The notes: generated by a model not told the origin, from the sequence alone. Counted from the first letter of the stretch, positions 1 to 8,460 are shown. The stretch is 39,381 bases of DNA from Candidatus Acidiferrales bacterium (GCA_030037525.1 JASHRC010000073.1:1-39381), one strand, 5' to 3'. Numbers and translations: made by a program.

Positions 1-35
1 GCTGATTTCTATACTTCGACTCCCCGCCTCCGCCA

Positions 36-365
36 TCAAGTAGTCCCATTTTTATCGGTAGTTTTTGATGGCTTTTTCTTTGTGCTGTAGGCGTGACGGT
101 CGACGCAGGATACCACCTTGCAGCCTTTCCCAAACCTTGTGGAGAAAGCATGCTTGTTCTTTAGCACGTCGGTCGCGGAATCCGACGCGGGATTATCCGG
201 GTGCAGCAACCCGTCCACGTCGGCGCGAAGCACGCGAATGTGTCCGCCCCGCGTCCTGGCAGAACGCAACCGGCTTTCCGCGATGATGCGCTTGATTGTC
301 CGCGTCGCAAGTCCGGTGAGCCTTTGCGCCTCCGATACCGGAATCCACTTCGCAGATTCCGTCAT
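36..365 (-). CDS. Small excisionase/MerR-type helix-turn-helix protein
   Basis: A 109-residue protein whose first 60 residues look like a winged HTH of the excisionase/MerR type. The segment WIPVSEAQRLTGLATRTIKR forms the HTH, and GGHIRVLRADVDGLL is the usual wing plus 'write the residue into column' tail of this family. Such proteins bind DNA as small regulators or recombination directionality factors. The C-terminal 45 residues are Lys/Thr/Ser-rich, low in recognisable fold and probably disordered. No integrase, terminase or attachment site is visible nearby, so a role in phage excision is not supported. It lies about 50 bp downstream of the peroxiredoxin gene on the same strand and could be read with it. 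The ATG start at 365 gives the complete HTH. The family call is reasonably sure; the target is unknown. Confidence 0.62.
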   Translation of the reverse strand: MTESAKWIPVSEAQRLTGLATRTIKRIIAESRLRSARTRGGHIRVLRADVDGLLHPDNPASDSATDVLKNKHAFSTRFGKGCKVVSCVDRHAYSTKKKPSKTTDKNGTT

Positions 366-414
366 ACCGACCCGTTTGCCTCCCAGATACTAGGGCCTAT
401 CGCGTGACGCTATC

Positions 415-1002
415 TCATCCTTTTTTCTGAAGTTCGTCCAGCTTGGCGAGCACTTCTGCACTGTGGCCCGTGGGATTCACCTTGATGTATTCAAAGACGA
501 TCTTGCCCTGGGGATCGATGATGAACGTGTTTCGCGCGGCTACTGTACCCAGTTGGGGTGCCTGCGGAATCGTCATCGTGGAGCCGTATTTCGTCACAAC
601 TTCCTTATTCGCATCCGACAGCATTTTGAAATTCAGGCCATCTTTTGCGCACCACTCCTTGTGCGATTCCACCGTGTCTACGCTAACTCCAACGACCACG
701 GCATTCTTAGCGTCGTACTGGGCGAGATCTTTTTGAAAGCCGTGGGCCTCGATGGTGCATCCGGGAGTTTGGTCCTTGGGATAGAAATACAGGACGACCC
801 ATTTGCCGCGGAAGCTGTGCAGGCTAATCGGCGTCCCTTCTTGGGAGGGCAAGGTGAAATCGGGAGCCATCGTCCCGACCGCAGGGATCGCCTGATCGTC
901 TGCTTGAATCACCGGTACCTGCATCAAGGGACGCGCCAGAAAAACCAGCGCCGCGGACAAAACCCAATACAAGATCGCTCGACTTGCGGAAACATTCTTC
1001 AT
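415..1002 (-). CDS. bcp: PrxQ/Bcp-type thiol peroxidase, membrane-anchored or exported
   Basis: A peroxiredoxin of the AhpC/TSA superfamily, Bcp/PrxQ class, which reduces hydrogen peroxide and organic hydroperoxides using thioredoxin-type donors. Residues 9-27 form a hydrophobic N-terminal segment (signal anchor), so the enzyme probably acts outside the cytoplasm. The peroxidatic cysteine lies in the motif TPGCT (C82), with FYPKD before it. The resolving Cys that many Bcp proteins carry five residues later is His here. A second Cys lies 36 residues on (C118, in EWCAKDG), the spacing of the alpha-3 type of PrxQ. I chose the ATG at 1002 because a GAGGAG ribosome site lies about 10 nt upstream; an in-frame GTG at 1020 overlaps that site. 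Upstream on this strand are two overlapping TATAGT boxes (near 1056-1068) that could be -10 elements. Confidence 0.88.
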   Translation of the reverse strand: MKNVSASRAILYWVLSAALVFLARPLMQVPVIQADDQAIPAVGTMAPDFTLPSQEGTPISLHSFRGKWVVLYFYPKDQTPGCTIEAHGFQKDLAQYDAKNAVVVGVSVDTVESHKEWCAKDGLNFKMLSDANKEVVTKYGSTMTIPQAPQLGTVAARNTFIIDPQGKIVFEYIKVNPTGHSAEVLAKLDELQKKG

Positions 1003-1558
1003 ATGTCGATTTCTCCTCACTGTCTGCGGTCGGTTCTCAGCCGATCGCGCTACATACTATAGACTATAGAATGCCGTCGAGCCCGTAAATCATCCCTGCT
1101 CGTGCTTGTAGCGTTCGCCTTCTCGCACTGAGGTCGCCGCGGCGACCGAACGTGTCAGGCGGGGCCCTGGCTCGCCCCGGGGATTCCAACGTAGCGCCGG
1201 GTCCTTTAGCGCGGACGGTGGGCTGCCGTTGCCGACCGGGCAGGCCGACGCATTTAGGTTCAAACGTAGAGGGTCGGGACCCGGAAACGAAGGAATGCGT
1301 CGAACGGCATGAAACCACAACCCAATATTGGGATGGGGCGCTTTGGGAAGGCGGGAGACGGATTCGTTCCCAAGAACCAGGGGACAAAAGAGGCCAACCG
1401 GCAATTAATCTGAAGTACGGCCTGTTTGTGCCTTCCAACGAGCCGGGACAACCGGGCGAGCGAGTTTCGTTGTGCGTTCGCCACAATGAACTCTGTAACC
1501 GAAGAGCCGCGCAGGGCCGCCCGCCGCGCTCTTCATCACGCTGTTGATTTTGCAACAG
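1003..1558. other. Gene-free interval with several short palindromes
   Basis: About 550 bases with no convincing gene. Open frames exist on both strands, but their translations are Pro/Arg/Ser-rich without family features. Seen directly: a perfect 16-base palindrome GGTCGCCGCGGCGACC at 1132-1147, a hairpin-type GGGTC-GG-GACCC at 1271-1282, and a perfect 12-base palindrome CCCAATATTGGG at 1321-1332. A tandem 7-base repeat ACTATAG at about 1055-1068 provides two possible minus-strand -10 boxes for the peroxiredoxin gene. The interval also contains the 3' flank of the downstream DNA-binding-protein gene (stop at 1559). Confidence 0.5.
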
Positions 1559-2836
1559 CTATCTGACCATCACCGTCGTTGCTTGTCGGCCGTCCTCGGA
1601 TTCGAACTTCATTCGACCACAGTTCCTGATGTGCCTGAAGAACACGTTGCCACGAATCGACCGGCCACATTCTCCGCATTGGTGCACGACTCGTGCGTGC
1701 TTCCGCAGAGGTGTCAGACAGAGCGCGATCGGTTCACCTGCATGGGGAACGAAATCCATCGTGCTTTGAAGCCAGTCGCGAGTCTCGCGGCTGAGAAAGT
1801 CGGAATCGATCAGCGATCCGTGGCGCCGACAGAAATTTTGGAGCGATTTTTCGGTGATCCTAGGGTCATAGAGTTTCAAGACACCACGGGCAATCAGTTT
1901 TTCCACCGTTTCCCGGCTTACGTTTAGTGCCTTGGCGACTTCGGCCCACGCTCGCTTGGCCCGCGAAGCTCTGAGGGATGAAGCGGAGTGCGGAGCTAGG
2001 CTGTTGTCTGTCGGAGAGATCGGCGCTGATAAGGTCATTTCAGGGCTCAGTTCTGGAGCAGGGCTCACCGCCTCTTGAACCCTGTTCTGTGGCATCGCCT
2101 GCAGGTCCCCTGACCGCCGCAACCGATCGAGCGATTCACGCGTGATCCGTGGATCTCGAACTTCTAGCAGGCCTTCAACAATAAAGCGCTGGATCGTGTT
2201 GACGGACAGGTGTAGCTCCCTGGACAGCGCAAAGCGCGAAAACCCTTCCAGGTGAACACGGGTGCTCTTACCGAGTAGAATGAGGCGCGCCCGCACAGCG
2301 GCCTCTGATCGGTGTAGCAGCTTCGAGATGGCCCTGACACTCTTGTATCCGGCGAGATCCAAAAGAATTCGACAGTCCCCCTCAGACCATGCCAAACCGG
2401 AACGCTGGCGGCGCCGCTTGATCGCCTGAGCGAGACCGAGTTTTGCGGCCCGCCTCCAAACAAGACAGGGGCTCCAGTCAGGGTGACATCTCAGAAGCTC
2501 CCGTACCGCCTCACGCTTTCCCGCCCATCCTTTTCCGTATCCCTCCCGCAAAACCCGTTCGTCTTCTGAGCTCCATATCGCAGGACGGCACTGTTTTGCG
2601 GGACACTTCAGCCGCCGAATTCGCTGCCAAAGAAAAGCTCGCTCCAGCCCGGGTTCGTGCTTAAGGATCCTTTCGATCGCAGCATGAGACCCTTCACGGC
2701 CGTGTCTAGAGCCGTCACGCAGTATTTGGTCCATCTGTTCCGGGGAGAAAAACCGGAAGGAATAGCCGTCCGTTGTGTTTCGCCAACGGTCCGCCATGGA
2801 ACTGCCCGGAAGCTTTCGGTGCGCCGGAGACAACAC
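1559..2836 (-). CDS. Multidomain DNA-binding protein: Myb/SANT-like repeats, two HTH repeats, C2HC zinc finger
   Basis: A 425-residue protein with no family I can name. Residues about 27-75, 86-140 and 148-195 look like three degenerate Myb/SANT-type helical repeats (each begins with an aromatic plus acidic stretch such as WSSEDE or WSEGD and ends in a Trp/Arg-rich helix). Two related HTH units follow at about 199-241 and 295-337; both end in DPRIT-x2-SL, so they arose by internal duplication. They are joined by a Pro/Ser-rich linker. The C-terminus holds a C-x2-C-x11-H-x3-C cluster (C387, C390, H402, C406), a likely zinc finger. This is consistent with a sequence-specific DNA-binding protein, but its role is unknown. 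The start is uncertain: GTG at 2836, or ATG at 2797 (MADRWRN). Neither has a strong ribosome site. It stands alone, separated by more than 500 bp from both neighbours. Confidence 0.7.
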   Translation of the reverse strand: MLSPAHRKLPGSSMADRWRNTTDGYSFRFFSPEQMDQILRDGSRHGREGSHAAIERILKHEPGLERAFLWQRIRRLKCPAKQCRPAIWSSEDERVLREGYGKGWAGKREAVRELLRCHPDWSPCLVWRRAAKLGLAQAIKRRRQRSGLAWSEGDCRILLDLAGYKSVRAISKLLHRSEAAVRARLILLGKSTRVHLEGFSRFALSRELHLSVNTIQRFIVEGLLEVRDPRITRESLDRLRRSGDLQAMPQNRVQEAVSPAPELSPEMTLSAPISPTDNSLAPHSASSLRASRAKRAWAEVAKALNVSRETVEKLIARGVLKLYDPRITEKSLQNFCRRHGSLIDSDFLSRETRDWLQSTMDFVPHAGEPIALCLTPLRKHARVVHQCGECGRSIRGNVFFRHIRNCGRMKFESEDGRQATTVMVR

Positions 2837-3400
2837 TCCCCCGCGAGAAGTGGTCTTCGCTTAAGACCAGGTGTTGTCGGACATTTGTCTCAAGAGGCGG
2901 CGTGAGACGGCCTGGTTGCGTTGCACTCAGGCACGAATCTCGAGCGAGCAAGGGATGCATCCAGAAACCGCGTGGTGGGCTGGAGGTTGCATCCTTGCGC
3001 GAACCTCGTACCGAAATGGGTCGCGGTCAAACCTGAAATTCCGTTCGGCTACGCAATTCGGAATCTTATTCGTCCGCTAACCGCGTTGGCGGACTGAATC
3101 ATCGACAAGGTTTCCTTGATCACATCGAGCCCCCTCACTTGCTAGGGAACAGGCAGGCGGGAAAAAGGGACGGACATGGAGTCCCTGCTCATGTGAATAT
3201 CTTGTGGAAAATCTGGACTTCCTCATACCGAGATGCACGGTTTTTCACAATGGCTCGGACTGGTACGCCAAAGGCGGCTGTGGCTTTGTACATTAAACCC
3301 TCGCAAAGGCCGCATTTTGGCGGATTTCCAAAGATACCTGCCGCCCAGCCGCTCAGACTTCCGCACGGGCCCCGCGTGTGGTATATGACCCAGAACGATA
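2837..3400. other. Gene-free interval upstream of divergent genes
   Basis: About 560 bases between the divergent starts of the DNA-binding-protein gene and the M48 gene. No translated frame resembles a protein family. A near-perfect hairpin occupies 3072-3094 (GTCCGCTAAC, loop CGC, GTTGGCGGAC; one G-T pair). A second stem with an adjacent A-run lies at 3162-3186 and is listed separately. A TATATG sequence near 3382 could be a -10 box for the M48 gene, but no matching -35 is clear. Confidence 0.4.
3162..3186 (-). terminator. Possible minus-strand rho-independent terminator
   Basis: Read on the minus strand, the 6-bp stem AGGGAC/GTCCCT encloses a 9-nt loop and runs straight into a run of T. 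The stem is short. It would stop antisense transcription entering from the M48 side, ahead of the DNA-binding-protein gene. Low confidence. Confidence 0.25.
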
Positions 3401-6241
3401 ATGTACCGACCACGTACTGTTCCTGCGTCCTGGCCGTTTTGTCTGGTGCTCTTTTGTTCTGCGTCGGCACGTGCTCAGGAAAAATGTCCCCCTCCGCCCA
3501 CACTCACCGTGTCAGGAGCGCCGAATGTCTTCACTCCGGAGCAAGAAGTCGAGCTCGGCGAAATCGAAGCAGAGCAACTGGAGCGCAGGGCTCGCGTGAT
3601 CCATGACGACGCGCTCGCCGCGCGCATGAACGGAGTTGTGGACCGAATTCTTAAGCAGTTGCCGCCGACTCATATGCAGTTCCATGCGACGCTGATTGAC
3701 GAACCGGTCCTAAACGCTTTTACGCTGCCGGGCGGTCGGATTTACGTTGCTCGGAAACTGGTCGCCTTCCTGCGCAACGACGACGAGCTTGCCGATCTGC
3801 TGGGCCACGAAATGGGACACGCGCTTTCGCATCAAGGGGCGATCGACATGACTCGCAACCTGCGCGAGGTTCTCGGCGTGACCTCGGTTGGAGATCGCAA
3901 GGATATCTTCGACAAGCTCAATCGCCTGATGGACAATGTGGCCCGGGACCCCAAAGTACTCGAGCGAGCCTCCCAAGAAGAGGAGTCGAAGCAATATCAG
4001 GCTGACACCGTCGCGTTGTACGCGCTCGGGAACGCCGGTTACGCACCCCAGACCTTCGCCGATTTTTTTGACCGGCTCGCCCAAACCAAAGGCAAGACCG
4101 GCAACTGGATGACCGATTTCTTCGGTAGGACCACGCCGAACCAGAAGCGCCTTCGGGAAATACGCAAGAACATAGACGATCTGCCGGCTGTGTGCCGCGG
4201 GACGCCCTCCCCGGAACCTTCCGAGGAGTTCTTGACCTGGCAATCCGACGTGATTTCCTACTCTGGTTTGGGGCGAAAGGAAGTGCTGTCCGGAGTCCTC
4301 GACAAGAAGAGGCTGGACCCCCCACTTCGAAACGACATCACGAACTTGCGCTTTAGCCCAGACGGCAAGCGCGTGCTGGCTCAGGATGATGCAAGCGTGT
4401 TCGTTTTGTCCCGCGATCCGCTCCGCTTGCTTTTTCGTGCCGATGCTCCCGAATCGCACGCAGCCCAGTTCACGCCGGATTCGAAGAGGATGGTCTTCGA
4501 TACCAAGGGAATGCGGGTCGAAGAATGGAACATTGAAGATGGCGAGCGCCAGAGCATACACGAGCTTGCAATTCCGGGAGGATGCTTCCAGACCTTGCTC
4601 TCTCCGGACGGCAAGGCTCTGGCATGCGTCAACAGCGAATTCGATATATCGCTCTATGACGTGGCACAGGGAGACATGATTTTTACGAAGAAACGCTTCT
4701 TCGCACCAAACATGCGCGACAGTCTGGTCTTTTTTTGGATGGTCCTGGCATCTTTTGGCGAACGAGTTGAGTTTGAGTTCCCGTGGGTGCGCATGGGTTT
4801 TTCTCCGGACGGCACCACCTTCCTCGGCACGGACCCGGATAACTCGCTCGCCGTGAACATTACAAATCGCCAACAGATTCCGCTTCACGGAGCCCTTCCG
4901 GACATGGTCCGAGGAGGCTTTACGTTCATCGGTCCGGACCGAGTCGCCGCTATCAACGTCGATGACATCAAGAAATCCGCAATCCTCAACTTTCCCTCCG
5001 GCGACGTCATCAACCGATTTCCTCTAAGTGGAAAAAACCTGGCTGCCGCGCCCGATGGCAAATACTTGATCGTTGGCCCGCTCAAAGACTTTCCCGTCGG
5101 AGTTCTGGACTTGTCGTCGAACAAATTCGTTTTCGGCTCGAAAGATATCTCCGCTGTCGACGCATACGACAGAACGATTGTCGCGCAGACTCGAAACGGC
5201 GAGATCGGCCTGTTCAATCTCGACGCTCAAAAGCTTGAGGCACACACCGAGATCTCGCTTTCGCCGCTCGGCGCGCTTCGCGCCGCTGCCGTCTCACCGG
5301 ATCTCGACTGGGTTGCGTTTTCAGGCGACACGCGTGGAGCCGTTTGGAATGTCGCAACCGCGAGGCGGCTCTTCTACACGCGCAGCTTCCACGGCGCCTA
5401 TTTCGACGGGGATGCTGCCCTCTTCGCGGATTTTCCCAAGCGGGATCCGCAAGCGAGAACGGTAGCCCGCTTCGATCTGACGGCGAGTACGATTCAACCC
5501 GTCGTGCCGGTCGAGGACAAGTCAGCGGTTTGGCAGGGGGGTCAATTTCTTGTTGACCGCAAACCTGCAGGCAAAGGAAGCGGCGTCATCGTCGACATAA
5601 GCGGGGTTGAAGACGGAAGACTGCTCTGGACCAGAACTTTTCCGAAGGGCTTACCCTCGATGTCCTTGAACGCACCCGGAGGCACCCTGTTGCTCGGTTG
5701 GTACGCCAACCAAGATGGCGCCAAGGAAGAAATCAAGAACGACCCTGGAATCCAGGCGCGTCTTGCAGCCATGCACGATCGTGCGAGTTCGGTCCTGCTC
5801 GAAGTTCTCGACGCCCGCATGGGTGCAAAGAAGGGAGCCATGGTCGTCGACACGGGTAAGCACTCCCTCCTGTTCGAGAAGGGATATGCTGCTGATGATT
5901 GGGTCGTCCTCGCGGACAGCGGAAATCGCACCCACCTCTATTCCCTTTCAACGGGAGAACAGAAGGGAGCTTTGTTTGGGACGTGGTCTATCCTGTCGCT
6001 GGAGGCGGGGATACTGAGCATAGAAAATGAGCCCGGCCGCGTCGAGATCTACTCCCTGCCATCGCTCGAAAAGCGTGGCGAGTTGCTTTTCTCCTCGCCG
6101 GTGGCGCTGTGGAGCTTCAGCCATGACGGCGGGAAGCTCTTCATCCTCACGAAAAGCCAGACCGCCTATACGTTCGACACCTCGCGCATTACCGTGCCAG
6201 TTGCAGTTCCAATGACTTCGGCCGACACAACCACACCATAG
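3401..6241 (+). CDS. Exported M48-family metalloprotease-like protein with C-terminal beta-propeller
   Basis: A 946-residue protein. Residues 1-25 form a signal peptide ending in ASARA-Q. Residues about 45-260 are an M48 (BepA/Oma1-like) peptidase domain with the zinc motif HEMGH at 136-140 and the family's NAFTLPGGRIYV strand before it. From about residue 300 on, repeated segments such as LRFSPDGKRVL, SPDGKALAC and FSPDGTTFL are WD40/TolB-type beta-propeller blades. M48 enzymes of this group degrade or help assemble envelope proteins in the periplasm; the propeller probably binds partner proteins. The position that is normally the third zinc ligand (Glu four residues before the conserved Asp of the -AD- motif) is Gln198, encoded CAA, in KQYQAD. 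Activity is therefore uncertain. It has no close plus-strand neighbour and is likely monocistronic. ATG start; no strong ribosome site. Confidence 0.88.
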   Translation: MYRPRTVPASWPFCLVLFCSASARAQEKCPPPPTLTVSGAPNVFTPEQEVELGEIEAEQLERRARVIHDDALAARMNGVVDRILKQLPPTHMQFHATLIDEPVLNAFTLPGGRIYVARKLVAFLRNDDELADLLGHEMGHALSHQGAIDMTRNLREVLGVTSVGDRKDIFDKLNRLMDNVARDPKVLERASQEEESKQYQADTVALYALGNAGYAPQTFADFFDRLAQTKGKTGNWMTDFFGRTTPNQKRLREIRKNIDDLPAVCRGTPSPEPSEEFLTWQSDVISYSGLGRKEVLSGVLDKKRLDPPLRNDITNLRFSPDGKRVLAQDDASVFVLSRDPLRLLFRADAPESHAAQFTPDSKRMVFDTKGMRVEEWNIEDGERQSIHELAIPGGCFQTLLSPDGKALACVNSEFDISLYDVAQGDMIFTKKRFFAPNMRDSLVFFWMVLASFGERVEFEFPWVRMGFSPDGTTFLGTDPDNSLAVNITNRQQIPLHGALPDMVRGGFTFIGPDRVAAINVDDIKKSAILNFPSGDVINRFPLSGKNLAAAPDGKYLIVGPLKDFPVGVLDLSSNKFVFGSKDISAVDAYDRTIVAQTRNGEIGLFNLDAQKLEAHTEISLSPLGALRAAAVSPDLDWVAFSGDTRGAVWNVATARRLFYTRSFHGAYFDGDAALFADFPKRDPQARTVARFDLTASTIQPVVPVEDKSAVWQGGQFLVDRKPAGKGSGVIVDISGVEDGRLLWTRTFPKGLPSMSLNAPGGTLLLGWYANQDGAKEEIKNDPGIQARLAAMHDRASSVLLEVLDARMGAKKGAMVVDTGKHSLLFEKGYAADDWVVLADSGNRTHLYSLSTGEQKGALFGTWSILSLEAGILSIENEPGRVEIYSLPSLEKRGELLFSSPVALWSFSHDGGKLFILTKSQTAYTFDTSRITVPVAVPMTSADTTTP

Positions 6242-6264
6242 CGCCGGCCCGTGTGCGCCGGATT

Positions 6265-6283
6265 GGTGCCAAGGGTCGGCACC
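6265..6283. terminator. Stem-loop between convergent genes
   Basis: GGTGCC and GGCACC form a perfect 6-bp stem around a 7-nt loop, 24 bp past the stop of the M48 gene and between convergent genes. There is no T-run on either side, so a role in intrinsic termination is only suggested by position. Confidence 0.25.
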
Positions 6284-6371
6284 GCGTTCTGTCTCGCTTG
6301 TCGAATCAGCAGGTTACGGCAGCAAAGGCTACGGCGTCGCCCCGACTCCCCGCTCCACCGCCCTTGCCGTC

Positions 6372-6659
6372 TCAGCGGCGCTCGCGGGGCTGATCTTTAA
6401 GGTGCTCGAATCCCGGCGGCTCGTATCCGGGCCCGGGCCTGGCTATCGATGCGGCACCGATATTCGCTCCGCAGGGTGGATCGTCTCGTCGATGCTGGTG
6501 AAGCATCCACGCGAGAACCACAGCAGATGCGATGAACAGCCCAATCTGAAAGCCCGTCGGCAAAGCCAAAAAGAAAATCACCATCGCCATCAATGCGATA
6601 TAAGCAGCAATCAGAAAAATCTCGTAGTGATCGGTGAAAAAATCGCGACCTTCTTCCAT
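6372..6659 (-). CDS. Small two-helix membrane protein, unknown function
   Basis: A 95-residue protein if started at the ATG at 6659. That start is preceded by GGAAGG with a 9-nt spacing; an in-frame ATG at 6668 directly abuts the same ribosome site, and a longer frame reaches 6782. An acidic N-terminal helix (MEEGRDFFTDHYE) is followed by two adjacent transmembrane segments (about residues 14-33 and 35-53). A short basic HQHRRDD turn and a Pro/Gly-rich tail follow. I do not recognise a family. It lies about 30 bp past the stop of the NTF2-like gene on the same strand, so the two could share a transcript. Confidence 0.5.
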   Translation of the reverse strand: MEEGRDFFTDHYEIFLIAAYIALMAMVIFFLALPTGFQIGLFIASAVVLAWMLHQHRRDDPPCGANIGAASIARPGPGYEPPGFEHLKDQPRERR

Positions 6660-6814
6660 CACGCCCATCCTTCCCGCCGAGCGCCCTCGAGTATCGAAAA
6701 ACCGAACCGCGGCGCCCGGCTCGATGGCAGGAACCGAAGCGGCCCCGAGATTAGGATGCCTGAAACCGCTCGCGTGGAGCAACCTTCCGGTTCGCGCTCG
6801 TCGAACTCCAAAAC

Positions 6815-7786
6815 CTACTTCGTCTCTCGATCGTACTGCTCCCAGCCGGTCTTCGAGTCATAAGGTGCGGTGAAGCCCATGGCCTCGATCTCGTGAATCT
6901 TGCCGCCGCTAATCTTGAAGATGTGTGCGGCCGGAAGGTCGAATGGCTTGAAGTTCATGTCCACATGGTCGACGCCTGGCACGCCCACGATTTGTTCCGT
7001 TTTCTCCGTCATTGGTTGGCGGAATTGGGAAAGACCGAAGGCAAGGCCGGTTTCCGGATCGGCGATCTCCACGCGGCGCGGCTCAATCCGTTTGATGTAA
7101 TCGAAAACGTGCGTATTGAGCTGAGCGGCGCAACCCAACGCGCCCGTCGATGGCAGACCGCTGGGAGTAGCCGGGGGCGGGTTCCCGGTGGTCTGCCTTC
7201 CGTTCTCCCGCCGAACGCAATCGTCGGCAAAGGGCGCGGCCGCTCCGTTGCTGGTCGTGAGCGCCGTGTAGTAGGACAGAGCAATCTTCAGCATCTCCTC
7301 TCGCGGGACTCGTTCGGCTGGCGGTACGGTAGCGAGCAGGCCCGCACGCGGTGCTTGCAGATTTTTGAGACTCGCCTCGCTCAGGTTCCGCGCGATCAGA
7401 TGTTCGGCCTCGGTAATCTGGCCATTGCGGATCTTCAGGCGCAGCGCGAGCTCGATCGGCTTGCCGCTCTCTTCGATCACACCGAGGAAACCGACCTCTT
7501 CTGAAACGGGGTCGGGAACGTAAATCTTGAAGGTCGTTGGACCGGCAGTGGCGGTTTTCCATAGCCCCTCGCCCGGCTTCATCGGTGTGATGTTTTCGAC
7601 AAACTCCACATTCGGCGAAAGCTTCACTTTGGAGGGATCGTGAGCCACAACCGCGGCAAGATAGACGTCCACGGTCTTAACCAGACACGCACGGTTGCAG
7701 CTGGCCGGAGCCGCCTCGGCCTGTCGCGGCGCAGCCATACCACAGAAAACAAGCACGACAGCAACTGCCTTCACCAGGTTTTTCAT
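6815..7786 (-). CDS. Exported protein with two NTF2/SnoaL-like domains
   Basis: A 323-residue protein with a clear signal peptide (MKNLVKAVAVVLVFCGMAA, cleavage near AEAA). Residues about 30-135 and 165-310 each look like an NTF2/SnoaL-like alpha+beta barrel: helix with a Tyr-rich motif (VDVYLAAVV, LSYYTALTT), then strands ending in KIRNGQITEAEHL and KISGGKIHEIEAM. The second unit ends in GWEQYDRE. This resembles the DUF8021 family of secreted proteins from bacteria and fungi, whose function is unknown. Four cysteines in the mature part (two near the N-terminus and two around the second barrel) could form disulfides. The ATG at 7786 is preferred: GGGG stands 6 nt upstream, inside the alternative TTG-start reading at 7798. 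It is transcribed from the cupin side, 30 bp behind that gene. Confidence 0.65.
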   Translation of the reverse strand: MKNLVKAVAVVLVFCGMAAPRQAEAAPASCNRACLVKTVDVYLAAVVAHDPSKVKLSPNVEFVENITPMKPGEGLWKTATAGPTTFKIYVPDPVSEEVGFLGVIEESGKPIELALRLKIRNGQITEAEHLIARNLSEASLKNLQAPRAGLLATVPPAERVPREEMLKIALSYYTALTTSNGAAAPFADDCVRRENGRQTTGNPPPATPSGLPSTGALGCAAQLNTHVFDYIKRIEPRRVEIADPETGLAFGLSQFRQPMTEKTEQIVGVPGVDHVDMNFKPFDLPAAHIFKISGGKIHEIEAMGFTAPYDSKTGWEQYDRETK

Positions 7787-7816
7787 GTTATGCCCCAATT
7801 TTGAACAGCAAGAACA

Positions 7817-8371
7817 TCAAACCTTTGCCGCCTGGCGCGTGAGCATTGCGATGAGCGGTGCATACGCCGGATAGGCGGCGCTTAGTTTTTCTCTGTCGCC
7901 CAGTTCAAAATCGACAGGATCGAACCCTGGCGCCATGGTTGTGCCCATCAATGCAAACGTTCCGCCGGGGGCCAGACGAGAGCCCTGCCAGGTGCCTCCG
8001 CACACCACCTGCTGCAAGCGCATGCCGGCCGAGATGTTTTGCCCGAGCAACAGGGCTTCTGCCGAACCGTCCGGTCTCAATTTCAACATCTCAACTGGAT
8101 CCCCCAAATAGAAGTGGTATACCTCATCGCCCTTAAGGCGATGCATCGCCGAGAAAGTTTCAGGAGTCAGCATGTAGTAGATAGCGGTTGACAGCGATCG
8201 CTCTCCGGAATAGCAGGGGGACAGCACCTGTTTCGGCAGCCGGTGCGTAGACCTGTACGCCTCGGCGAATAAGCCTCCTTCCACAACAAGCGGCTCGAGC
8301 TTCAACAACCTGCGGACGTCGTCGGCCGTCAGCACCGCTCGGAAGATACGGATGAGCGTCAGGGAAGGCAA
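7817..8371 (-). CDS. Cupin, DUF985 family
   Basis: A 184-residue protein of the DUF985 cupin family. It shows the family order: a helical N-terminus (LTADDVRRLLKLEPL), the EGGLFAEAYRS strand, the SLSTAIYYMLTPETFSAMHRL segment, the HFYLGDPVEML strand, and the late FALMGTTMAPGFDPVDFELGDRE block. Members are small metal-binding beta-barrels, some proposed to act in sugar metabolism; no substrate can be assigned from this sequence. The start is uncertain: TTG at 8371 or GTG at 8335, the latter beginning exactly at the family's first helix. It is divergent from the coiled-coil-like gene at 8495 and probably shares the intervening 120 bp as promoter space. Confidence 0.75.
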   Translation of the reverse strand: MPSLTLIRIFRAVLTADDVRRLLKLEPLVVEGGLFAEAYRSTHRLPKQVLSPCYSGERSLSTAIYYMLTPETFSAMHRLKGDEVYHFYLGDPVEMLKLRPDGSAEALLLGQNISAGMRLQQVVCGGTWQGSRLAPGGTFALMGTTMAPGFDPVDFELGDREKLSAAYPAYAPLIAMLTRQAAKV

Positions 8372-8460
8372 GCAAAAATCTCAAGCCCATGCTGATGTTG
8401 GAAGGCGGTCCAGATCGAACTGGATGCTGCATAGCCAGGAACTGCGTGCCGGAATGTCAG

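Noticed and set aside
36-365. Prophage or integrative element signalled by the excisionase-like HTH
   Set aside because: No integrase, attachment repeat or phage gene nearby; the tRNA-Ala at 14247 has no adjacent integrase or duplicated 3' end.
415-1002. Peroxiredoxin missing its resolving cysteine
   Set aside because: C118 lies 36 residues after C82, the known alpha-3-type PrxQ spacing, so the enzyme is probably a normal two-Cys PrxQ.
1064-1555. Open frames on both strands between the peroxiredoxin and the Myb-like gene
   Set aside because: Translations are Pro/Arg/Ser-rich with no family features, no ribosome site and no plausible start; treated as gene-free DNA.
3072-3094. Hairpin resembling an integron attC core
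   Set aside because: The 7-base core does not fit RYYYAAC/GTTRRRY and there is no integrase or cassette array.
3710-4888. Long minus-strand open frame opposite the M48 gene
   Set aside because: Shadow of the GC-rich coding strand; no family features, and the opposite gene has clear domains.
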